Assembly: GCF_011762025.1 (NCBI RefSeq)
Contig: NZ_JAASQR010000001.1
Location: 1-64,000, forward strand
Direction: 5' to 3'
Origin: Sphingobium vermicomposti
GTDB lineage: Bacteria > Pseudomonadota > Alphaproteobacteria > Sphingomonadales > Sphingomonadaceae
Length of the DNA: 64,000 nt
Shown piece by piece: positions 1 through 6,293 of the stretch (position 1 is its first letter; every line of letters begins with the position of its first letter). The notes below the pieces were generated by a model. It was given only the letters and a program-made list of their open reading frames with translations, was not told the DNA's origin and did no database searches. The translations under genes and the position numbers were made by a program.

Positions 1-105
1 GAGCGAGGCGAGTCCTCCGGCGATGCCGATGATGGCGAAGCTTGCCAGCATGACAGGCGAACGGGGCGCCTTTTTGCGGCGGCGGAATTTGACGACATTA
101 GACAT
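1..105 (-). CDS. Small membrane protein, partial at window edge
   Basis: Reading leftward from an ATG at 105, 35 codons stay open to the window edge. The protein begins MSNVVKFRRRKKAPRSP, a basic N-terminus, followed by a hydrophobic stretch (residues about 18-34) that looks like a transmembrane helix with positive residues inside. It follows the YedK-like gene on the same strand after a 35-base gap, so it may belong to that operon. Function unknown; the C-terminus is not visible. Confidence 0.5.
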   Translation of the reverse strand, partial: MSNVVKFRRRKKAPRSPVMLASFAIIGIAGGLASL

Positions 106-140
106 TGGATGGGATTAGGGCCTTAGCTTCGTTACGTAAA

Positions 141-740
141 TCAAACGTCACCGACGGCCATCAGCTGACTGGGGTAGGCGCAGGCGAGCGACAGCGCATC
201 GTCAAGATCCGCCTGAAGCCAACGATCATAGTCCTCCGGGTGAAGGATGACAGGACAGGCTTTGGGATGGATCGCGCCGACCACGTGGGTGGCAGCATCG
301 CCATCATATCCGCAGGTCAGGAAGGAGTATACCGGGACGCTTTCTGTTGGCCGCCAAATTCCAGCGAAGGCGAAAACCGGTTGGCTGGGGACGCGAAACC
401 AGAAGGGCTTCTTCTTGCCTGTGTCGGGCATCGGCTCGACCGACCATTCCTGGAACTCAGTGACCGGCACCAGGCAGCGCCGAGTCGGATTGGCCAATGC
501 GGATTTCCAGATCGGGCTGGTGTAGTTACGCACGTTGGTGACGGGCCGACCCTGAAACGGAAATCCCCAGCTCATCGCCGACAAAATGCGCTGGCCTTCC
601 TGCTCCCGCACAACATGGCCGGGCTTGCTCGGAGCGACATAATCCTTTTCGACCGCGATCTGGTCGGCTGGATCAGGAAGCGCGCCGAACAGACGGGCAA
701 GCTCTTCGGCGCTGCTCCGGGCTTTATAAAGATTGCACAT
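141..740 (-). CDS. SOS response-associated peptidase / HMCES-like abasic-site crosslinker (YedK family)
   Basis: A 199-residue protein beginning MCNLY, which places the catalytic Cys at position 2 after Met removal as in all SRAP proteins. Family members bind single-stranded DNA and form a thiazolidine crosslink with abasic sites, shielding them during replication. Other family positions can be placed: Asn69 in a TNVRNYTSP motif, Glu98 in EFQEW (commonly GFYEW), and His158 in IHPKACPVIL. It is thus a somewhat divergent member. A good AGGAGC ribosome site precedes the ATG. It is the last complete gene of a leftward run (1634, 1439, 1111, 740) with gaps below 10 bases, so it is probably co-transcribed with three unknown genes. 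Its place in a mobile element fits protection of transferred ssDNA, which is inference. Confidence 0.9.
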   Translation of the reverse strand: MCNLYKARSSAEELARLFGALPDPADQIAVEKDYVAPSKPGHVVREQEGQRILSAMSWGFPFQGRPVTNVRNYTSPIWKSALANPTRRCLVPVTEFQEWSVEPMPDTGKKKPFWFRVPSQPVFAFAGIWRPTESVPVYSFLTCGYDGDAATHVVGAIHPKACPVILHPEDYDRWLQADLDDALSLACAYPSQLMAVGDV

Positions 741-748
741 GGTCGCTC

Positions 749-1111
749 CTAATTGAGCTTGGTCGGCATCACCCCCAACATATCCAGCAGCTGACTGCCT
801 GTCCTGTCCTCGCCATCGTGCAGGATCGTGGCAAATCCGCCGATCAGCTTGCCAAAATGTTCACCCGCCAGGCGGATGTCGCGCGGCGTTCGCTTGGACA
901 TGTCGGCGGTGATCAGCATGGCGATACCCATAGCGAGCGCTTCGGCCAGCATCGGCATCGCGATGGAGGCATGGCCTTCCTTCACCTCGCGCGAACCCAT
1001 GGCATAGGTAACAGCCTGAAGGGCCACCTGCGCACAGACATGGCGATATTCCCCGGGTGACAGATTGTCGGGAATGTCGAACAGTTCTTCTGGGACAGCT
1101 TTGTAGCTCAT
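749..1111 (-). CDS. Hypothetical protein in yedK operon
   Basis: A 120-residue, Ala/Met-rich, probably helical protein with no motif I recognise. It begins MSYKAVPEELFDIPDNLSPGEYRHVC and has no clear signal peptide. The start at 1111 has an AGAGGA ribosome site inside the stop region of the upstream gene. Eight bases separate it from the YedK-like gene, so translation is probably coupled. Residues about 52-68 are hydrophobic (MPMLAEALAMGIAMLI), more like a buried helix than a membrane span. Confidence 0.7.
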   Translation of the reverse strand: MSYKAVPEELFDIPDNLSPGEYRHVCAQVALQAVTYAMGSREVKEGHASIAMPMLAEALAMGIAMLITADMSKRTPRDIRLAGEHFGKLIGGFATILHDGEDRTGSQLLDMLGVMPTKLN

Positions 1112-1115
1112 GATC

Positions 1116-1439
1116 CTATCCTCTGAAGCGGTTCACCGCGCGCTTCCATTCCCGCTCATCCGGCAGTGGAAAGCAATAGCGCGGTGTCTCTCTGCTTGTT
1201 TCGATGACAGCTGGACGCACCTTCCGGCCGTGCCGTTCCATACAGGCCTTGCAGTAGAAGCGTCGCCTGGCGTCCCGGAAGTCATCGCTCCAGCCTTTCC
1301 GTTGAAACTTCCACCAAAGCCCGTGAGCGTCAAAGAATTCCTCGCTGCCGCATTGGCAGGCAACCCTCACCGAATAGTGCCAGGCCGCGCCTTCGAAGAT
1401 GCAAGTCGCCACCTTCAGCCCATCGCGATAGCGGGCCAT
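1116..1439 (-). CDS. Hypothetical small protein with Cys pairs (possible zinc binding)
   Basis: A 107-residue protein rich in Trp, Arg and aromatic residues. It has an ACQCGSEEF segment near residue 28 and a YCKACMERHG segment near residue 67, giving two C-x-C or C-x2-C pairs that could hold one zinc ion. Its ATG lies just after the TGA of the upstream gene and its stop is 4 bases before the next ATG, so it is the second gene of a tight four-gene run leading to the YedK-like gene. Function unknown. Confidence 0.65.
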   Translation of the reverse strand: MARYRDGLKVATCIFEGAAWHYSVRVACQCGSEEFFDAHGLWWKFQRKGWSDDFRDARRRFYCKACMERHGRKVRPAVIETSRETPRYCFPLPDEREWKRAVNRFRG

Positions 1440-1442
1440 GAA

Positions 1443-1634
1443 TCACAACAGCGCGCCTTGCTCGACCGGCTGAAAATAGCGGGCAGCGGCGATGGCGTTG
1501 CGATAGTGGACGGTTTGAAGGCGCTCAGCCTCATCGAAGGGCACCGGCGTCCATTCCGACGAGGGATATACGGTGTCGTAGATCGCCTTGGCCGCACTGC
1601 GAAGTGGCGCCTGATTGGGGGTCTGCTCTGCCAT
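1443..1634 (-). CDS. Hypothetical small protein, first gene of yedK operon
   Basis: A 63-residue protein starting MAEQTPNQAPLRSAAKAIYD. I chose the ATG at 1634 rather than the longer frame because a GAAAGGTGA ribosome site lies just upstream. No domain recognised. The gap to the divergent small gene at 1699 is about 65 bases and should hold the promoters for both directions. Confidence 0.55.
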   Translation of the reverse strand: MAEQTPNQAPLRSAAKAIYDTVYPSSEWTPVPFDEAERLQTVHYRNAIAAARYFQPVEQGALL

Positions 1635-1698
1635 CGCAGAATCACCTTTCCTACACGAGAACAAATGTGGAACATGCCTCACAGGAAAGGAGTCGGCA

Positions 1699-1902
1699 AT
1701 GATGAATATCGATGGCGCGTTCCTGATGGGCGTGGCGGCAATTCTAACGAGCGTGGCAAACTTATGGAGAGCGGCGCGGTCTGGTGGGGCGGAGGAACCT
1801 TGGCATGGCTCATGCGCTCATCTCAGGCAAATTGGAGAAACGACGAATGAGAAATCTGATCGGAACAGCAGTTGGAGCAGCGATCGACCGGCGGGACGGT
1901 GA
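1699..1902 (+). CDS. Hypothetical small protein with hydrophobic N-terminus
   Basis: A 67-residue frame starting MMNIDGAFLMGVAAILTSVA, with AGGAAAGGAG well placed upstream. The N-terminal 20 residues could form one membrane helix; the C-terminus is polar. Its last 56 bases overlap the next gene (1847) in another frame, which is unusually long. The C-terminal part may therefore be the product of a frameshift or a lost stop codon. Function unknown. Confidence 0.4.
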   Translation: MMNIDGAFLMGVAAILTSVANLWRAARSGGAEEPWHGSCAHLRQIGETTNEKSDRNSSWSSDRPAGR

Positions 1903-2044
1903 CAGCGGCGTGAAGGGAGCAATCCTTGGCTATGCGGCGTCGGGTGCGTTGAAGACCGTGGCAAAGCTGGGGCTGCTGGCGGCCGTCGCTGCTGGAGCCT
2001 ACCGCTTGGTGCGCAAGTCAGACAAACCGCTGGCTACCTACTGA
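1847..2044 (+). CDS. Small membrane-associated hypothetical protein
   Basis: A 65-residue protein starting MRNLIGTAVGAAIDRRDGDS. It has glycine/alanine-rich helices and a hydrophobic segment near residues 40-52 (LGLLAAVAAGAYRL) followed by a basic end. A GGAG ribosome site lies 9 bases before the ATG. A hairpin followed by a T-rich run about 90 bases downstream looks like its terminator. No function can be given. Confidence 0.6.
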   Translation: MRNLIGTAVGAAIDRRDGDSGVKGAILGYAASGALKTVAKLGLLAAVAAGAYRLVRKSDKPLATY

Positions 2045-2676
2045 CGCAGTCGCTGGCCGGGTCATTGCGCAGTCATGATCGCGACCTAATATTGGATCTG
2101 CCGCCTGTTCCCCTTGGGCGGTCCTGAACCTCGGCCTCGTCGTTGAGCTTGCTCCGACGGGGCCATTTTCTTTTCGAGCGACCAAATTGTCTAGGGGGAT
2201 CATACCGAAAGAAGATCGACTATCAGATTGCGGCTCCACGCTCATAACTGGCTTGGAATACAATCCCCCAATGCGTTGTTTCAGGGAACGAGTACCCACG
2301 CAATGAATGCGCGGGCAGTCGTCACCATGAGCGGTGCTCCAACTCAGCCTGTGGTAGACCCATGACTGGCATCCATATTGCCCAAAGGAATTTCACTGGG
2401 TCTCGTTGATTGCCTGCCGGAGGTTGGTTCAAACGTCGCCCCGTCCAAGCCAAGGCAGTCTGTCGCCGCGGCATAGTCAGGCCTAACCGCCACGTCATTC
2501 GCGCAGGCGGACCCGCGCGAAGGCCAGGAACAGACGCGGCTCTATGCCGATTGCCTAGAGGCGGAGTCCGGCCAGCGCCCGGTGACGGGAGAGCACGCGT
2601 CTTCCCCACTCTTTCTCGAGGAACTAGGGAGGCAAGCAAGTCAATGACATGCAGGTGCTGCGCTGGGTCATCTTCG
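2045..2676. other. Gene-poor stretch with a possible decayed ORF
   Basis: No convincing gene lies here; the longest frames on both strands look like shadows. One plus-strand frame (2366-2647) has GC-rich third positions and peptide-like content but no clear start, and is broken by a TAG at 2474. Its second part includes EQTRLYADCLEAES and ends ELGRQASQ. It may be a relic of an element gene. Apart from the hairpin at 2133-2174 I see no structured element. Confidence 0.35.
2133..2174 (+). terminator. Intrinsic terminator-like hairpin after the 1847-2044 gene
   Basis: Arms ggcctcgtcg (2133-2142) and cgacggggcc (2155-2164) pair over 10 bases with one G-T wobble around a 12-base loop. They are followed by attttctttt. 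Position and orientation fit termination of the rightward small genes. Confidence 0.5.
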
Positions 2677-3441
2677 TTACGCCGCGCTTAAATAACTTTC
2701 CTCGACCAGTCCGATGAGCGTTGAACAGGACGTCGCAATCTTGTCAGTCATGCTGGCAGTCATATGCCCGTTGCGGCGGATCCAATCCAAAACGGCGATC
2801 ATCATTGTCGTCGGCTGAAGGCACGCCTGCCCCTGCGTCCTTAGCCATGCCAGCATAACGATCCCTACCAGTGCGGCGTCCAGTTCTACATGCGCCCGCA
2901 CCTCCTGCCATTGATCGGCGGTCCGCGGAAAATCGACCCGCGCTTTTGTATCGAGCAGATCGACAGGCAATCCCAAGCGCAAAGCCACCTCGGCCATATG
3001 ATGCCAGGTTTTGCCACCGCCCTTCAGCACGAGACCGACATCGGTATGCGGATGCAGCGCGGACCTCGAAAAGGAACGCCGCTCGATGAATTGGGACGGC
3101 AGGACGATACCATGTTGCATGGCAGCTGCCAGAAGCAGGGGAACATCGGCGGCAATGCTGCCATAGCCAACTGCTACGCGGTCCGGCCGGGCCCTAAGGT
3201 GATCGAAAAGCCCGGACACCACCGCCTCCTCGTCTCCATGGTCATGCTCCGTCCAGCTGTGGACGGCGTCGCACGAAATCTGCCCATTGTCGGTTAGGGT
3301 AAGGTCGAGGGCAGCGGCAGCGAAAATGCGTTTCGAGCCCAAGCGGTGATGTGGCTGCACTTTGGGATCGATGCGACGATAGGCCTCGTGCAGATCTTCA
3401 TCCCAAGCGGATTCAGTGTCAAAGAACGTAAAGGCGGCCAT
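2677..3441 (-). CDS. DEDDh-type 3'-5' exonuclease-like protein
   Basis: A 254-residue protein starting MAAFTFFDTES. FDTES gives the first acidic pair (Asp8, Glu10). A YGSIAADVPLLLAAA segment near residue 93 resembles the second DEDD motif, and AHVELDAALVGIVML matches the third motif with an H-x3-D arrangement. This is the fold of DnaQ/PolB-type proofreading exonucleases, so a metal-dependent 3'-5' nuclease is likely. The ATG at 3441 was chosen over a longer frame because GGAG lies at the right distance and the DTE motif normally falls near the N-terminus. It is one of two such proteins in the element; the sequences differ enough to suggest separate origins. Target unknown. Confidence 0.7.
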   Translation of the reverse strand: MAAFTFFDTESAWDEDLHEAYRRIDPKVQPHHRLGSKRIFAAAALDLTLTDNGQISCDAVHSWTEHDHGDEEAVVSGLFDHLRARPDRVAVGYGSIAADVPLLLAAAMQHGIVLPSQFIERRSFSRSALHPHTDVGLVLKGGGKTWHHMAEVALRLGLPVDLLDTKARVDFPRTADQWQEVRAHVELDAALVGIVMLAWLRTQGQACLQPTTMMIAVLDWIRRNGHMTASMTDKIATSCSTLIGLVEESYLSAA

Positions 3442-3615
3442 AATGGACTGCTCCAGATGCGCCGAAGGCCGCACAGGGGCGGCCTTCGGCATAATAAAAA
3501 GAGTGGCAAGCGGAATGCGAAACGGCCTTGCCGCATCGTCAGCGGAAGTCGATGGCCGTCTTGCGATGGGGCAGGTGGCGTCCAGTTCCCACCAATAAAG
3601 TTGAGGCGGTGCGGT

Positions 3616-4161
3616 TTAGGCGAACTGGACCACGGTCTCGACCAGCGTCACAGGCTCGACGATTTCACCGCCTGTCGGCACCCACATGTTGTCAGCGAGC
3701 AAGACGTCATCCATTTGCGCCGCAGTCGCGCGGATGCGCTTGAGGGCGAGCTTCCTTCCCCGACCGATACTCTTGGGCTTGCCTGCGATACGCGCCATCG
3801 AACCACGCGCATCCACAGCAAACTGTTCGTCCCCGCGCGTGGAGACGAAGATGATGGGCGCTGCCTCATCCGCAGCAAACGGCACGCAGCGGTCAAAGAC
3901 GTCCACCGTCAGCATCTGCCGGTGGACGATTGTGAACCCATCTGGCTCGACGGATGTGGCGTTGGCCCAGCTGCTGTAGACCGCGTCCTTGCGCAGGGTT
4001 TGCACGATCCGCGCCAGCTCCATGCCGGCCTCGAAGTCCATCGTCCTGCCGGCACAGAATAGGATAGCGTCATTGGCCGGCTTGAACAGCGGCCAGCCCA
4101 TCTCGCGGCGGACTGCCAGCATGAAGTTCTGACGGCGCAGTTGTATCATCGTTATATTCAT
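3616..4161 (-). CDS. Hypothetical protein between two exonuclease-like genes
   Basis: A 181-residue protein starting MNITMIQLRRQNFMLAVRRE. No domain recognised. It appears as a mixed alpha/beta soluble protein with a basic patch near residues 125-140 (KPKSIGRGRKLALKRIRA), which could touch nucleic acid. The ATG at 4161 has an AGAAGGAATG ribosome site; the upstream extension in the same frame is mostly low-complexity basic sequence. It lies between two DEDDh exonuclease-like genes on the same strand (gaps of 174 and 123 bases), so a shared role is possible but unproven. Confidence 0.65.
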   Translation of the reverse strand: MNITMIQLRRQNFMLAVRREMGWPLFKPANDAILFCAGRTMDFEAGMELARIVQTLRKDAVYSSWANATSVEPDGFTIVHRQMLTVDVFDRCVPFAADEAAPIIFVSTRGDEQFAVDARGSMARIAGKPKSIGRGRKLALKRIRATAAQMDDVLLADNMWVPTGGEIVEPVTLVETVVQFA

Positions 4162-4253
4162 TTTTGCATTCCTTCTGTTGGTGACGGCCCGTGGACCGGA
4201 GCCTTTTTTCCGCTCTCCCCGGAGGCTCATTTCTTCTCTCTTCGATGGTGGAT

Positions 4254-4276
4254 GGCGCGCCGCTATGCGGCGCGCC
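4254..4276. repeat. Perfect GC-rich inverted repeat after exonuclease gene
   Basis: Arms GGCGCGCCGC and GCGGCGCGCC (10 of 10 paired) surround a TAT loop, 9 bases beyond the stop of the leftward exonuclease gene. There is no T run, so it may be an mRNA-stabilising or partial termination hairpin rather than a classical terminator. Confidence 0.5.
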
Positions 4277-4284
4277 AAAGGCGA

Positions 4285-5178
4285 TCAGCGATGGCGCTGC
4301 CGCCATGTGATGGCGCGTGCGCGTGGCGATGGTCCCCACGGCGTCACCGCCCGGCCCAACCAAAGGCGTTCGGCCTCCACCTGGTCTGGCTGTAGTTCGA
4401 TCCACCAGACCTTTGCCTGTGCGTCCCAGCCATAGCCGCGGGCTTTGAGCTCGAAGCGCTTCTCGAACGGCGCGCCAGTCGCTTCGACCCGGACTGTCTC
4501 CCGCTCCGCGTTGGCAAGCAGCCGGCCCATCACCGTGCCGCCATCCGACAGCCGGTGCGCAAGCAGGTGGATGAGCGCGATCACGTCAGCCATCGCCCGA
4601 TGCGCTTCGCTGAAAAACCCAATCTGCATGAGCAGATGCCCGAGCGATCGGCCGTCGAGCCCCGCATCAACCAGCCAGTCGAAATCGCGCGCGCTGCAGG
4701 CCCAGGCGATCTCGGCCGTGGCCGGCAGCAGGTGACGCAGGAACGCCGCGTCGAACTGGCAGTTGTGGGCAACGCACACGTCCACGTCGGACAGCACCCC
4801 CTGGACCTTGTCCAAGTCGAACGTCAGCCCCGCGACATGGGCATCGGTGAGCCCCGTCAGTCGGCTGATGCGCTCCGGGATCGGCATGCCGGGATCGCGC
4901 AGCGCCTGTGCCTCCCGCTCGATACCGACGATCTCGCCGCGCCCGTCGACCAGCAACACCACATAGGCAAGGTCGATGATCTCGTCATGCAGCGGATCGG
5001 TGCCGGTGGTCTCGGTGTCGATGACGGCGACCCGCCGGATTTCACCGTGTGGCGCGTCGCCGACCGGGATGTCGGCAAGGTCGCCGACCTTGCGCAGGAT
5101 GCGGATGTCCCAGTCGCCGGTGTCTTGGCGGGAAGGTTGGCTGCCGGTGCTTTCGCCTGCTGGATTGTAGATGGTCAT
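4285..5178 (-). CDS. DnaQ-like DEDDh 3'-5' exonuclease with C-terminal extension
   Basis: A 297-residue protein. The exonuclease core spans about residues 48-210, with DTETTG (Asp54, Glu56), AHNCQFDAAF (Asp143) and EAHRAMADV (His193, Asp198). All five residues of a DEDDh active site are visible. Residues 235-275 form a separate segment, RFELKARGYGWDAQAKVWW, with spaced Trp and Gly, which looks like a small accessory domain. The ATG at 5178 has a strong CAGGAG site; the upstream 19 codons of the open frame are ignored. The family removes nucleotides from 3' ends in proofreading or RNA/DNA trimming. A free-standing element-borne copy could act in repair or ssDNA processing during transfer. Confidence 0.85.
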   Translation of the reverse strand: MTIYNPAGESTGSQPSRQDTGDWDIRILRKVGDLADIPVGDAPHGEIRRVAVIDTETTGTDPLHDEIIDLAYVVLLVDGRGEIVGIEREAQALRDPGMPIPERISRLTGLTDAHVAGLTFDLDKVQGVLSDVDVCVAHNCQFDAAFLRHLLPATAEIAWACSARDFDWLVDAGLDGRSLGHLLMQIGFFSEAHRAMADVIALIHLLAHRLSDGGTVMGRLLANAERETVRVEATGAPFEKRFELKARGYGWDAQAKVWWIELQPDQVEAERLWLGRAVTPWGPSPRARAITWRQRHR

Positions 5179-5346
5179 AGTCGATACTCCTGTTGGACCG
5201 ACCGGGACGAGAAGAAGGCTTTTCCTCTCTATCACCCCGATCGCAAGAGCCCTTCAGGGTCCGGCCGTTTCCAATGCGACTGCATGCCAATGCATTCCGG
5301 CGTGCACGTAAGCAGTTCCTTAACGCGGTAGTGCCAAGTCACGGCC

Positions 5347-5676
5347 ATGACCGATGATGATATGGACCGGCTGGACGACGCGCGCACATGGCTGGGGCCG
5401 ACCCTTCTGGGCGCCTTCTATCTCGTGGAGGAGATGGCCCGGCTGCCAGACTGCGCGATCTTCCCGGCCGGGCAGTGGTAGCTACCTCAAGCGCCTGCCG
5501 ACGATACGGAGCAGCTCGAGTGCTTCTGCACGCAGTTCCGGGCTGTGATGTTCAAGCACGGCATGCTCTCTATCCTCGCCTTTCTGAACCTCGCCGGCTC
5601 GCAGTATGCCAACGCGTTCGGCCGCCACGCGGAAATCGAGCGGCTGATCGACATCTGGCGGCCGCTGAACGACTAG
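5347..5676 (+). pseudogene. Broken relative of the neighbouring Cys-repeat protein (in-frame TAG)
   Basis: From the ATG at 5347 the frame reads 44 codons ending PDCAIFPAGQW, meets TAG at 5479-5481, then continues 64 codons beginning LPQAPADDTEQLECFCTQFR to a second TAG at 5674. The two parts together match the motif of the gene at 5786 (C-x2-C-P-A-x2-W-Y ... C-T-x-F/Y-R-x2-M). The TAG occupies the place of the conserved Tyr and the second Cys is Phe. One base change from a Tyr codon explains the stop. This looks like a recently broken paralogue; translation of the first 44 codons or restart at the Met near 5550 cannot be excluded. Confidence 0.65.
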
Positions 5677-5785
5677 GGCCGCTCTCCGCGTTCTGCGGAT
5701 CGCGGCCTTCAACAGCACAAGACAGTCACTGAGCCGGTGGCGCGGAGTTTCGCGCCATCGGTCCCCTGGCGCGCGAGGACGAACC

Positions 5786-6283
5786 ATGACCCATGAAGAC
5801 CGCGAAATGCTCGAGACCGGATATCACCATATCGGCCCTGTCCTCCGCAGTGCGCTGCCGCTCTTGAAAGACATGCCCAGGGTTCCAGTCTGTGCAGCAT
5901 GCCCCGCCGCCCAATGGTATAAGTTCGGTGACAACCTGCTGGAATGTCACTGCACCGAATTCCGATCGGTCATGTATGAGCGAGGCAGCAAAGTCGTCAT
6001 CGACTGTGATGCGCGGCGGTATCTGATCTCCGGCAAGCCGCCGCATCCGGATCCCGACGTGACGCGCCCCGCGGTCCTCGATGCGCCTGCAGCACAGCGC
6101 AAGGTCGCCGAGCAATCGCTCTGCGAAAGCTGTCCCGCTTCACGCTGGTATCGCTTCGCTGACGAGACCCTCGGCAGCTACTGCACACAATATCGTGGCA
6201 GGATGTTCGGCGCGGGGCGCGACGAGGTGAAAGCCTGCGACGCGCGCGAGGATGAGATCGCGCGGATAGGCAGCGATGACTAA
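5786..6283 (+). CDS. Tandem four-cysteine repeat protein (unrecognised family)
   Basis: A 165-residue protein made of two copies of one unit. Copy 1 has C36-x2-C39-PAAQWYKF, C56-T-x-F-R and C74-DAR. Copy 2 has C113-x2-C116-PASRWYRF, C133-T-x-Y-R and C151-DAR. Cysteine spacing is identical (3, 17 and 18 residues), so each unit probably binds one zinc ion or forms a small redox or Fe-S site. A GAGGA ribosome site precedes the ATG. It sits between a broken paralogue and the 3' end of the relaxase gene. I do not recognise the family; a DNA-binding or transfer-related role is only a guess from context. Confidence 0.75.
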   Translation: MTHEDREMLETGYHHIGPVLRSALPLLKDMPRVPVCAACPAAQWYKFGDNLLECHCTEFRSVMYERGSKVVIDCDARRYLISGKPPHPDPDVTRPAVLDAPAAQRKVAEQSLCESCPASRWYRFADETLGSYCTQYRGRMFGAGRDEVKACDAREDEIARIGSDD

Positions 6284-6293
6284 TCAGATGCTA

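Noticed and set aside
105..752. 215-codon plus-strand frame at the left end
   Set aside because: Antisense to the YedK-like gene, which has the family motifs and a ribosome site.
2322..2639. 105-codon minus-strand frame
   Set aside because: Pro/Arg/Gly-rich shadow composition, no ribosome site and no motif.
5479..5481. TAG recoded as an amino acid such as pyrrolysine
   Set aside because: A single base change from Tyr explains it, another conserved residue is also lost, and no recoding genes are seen.
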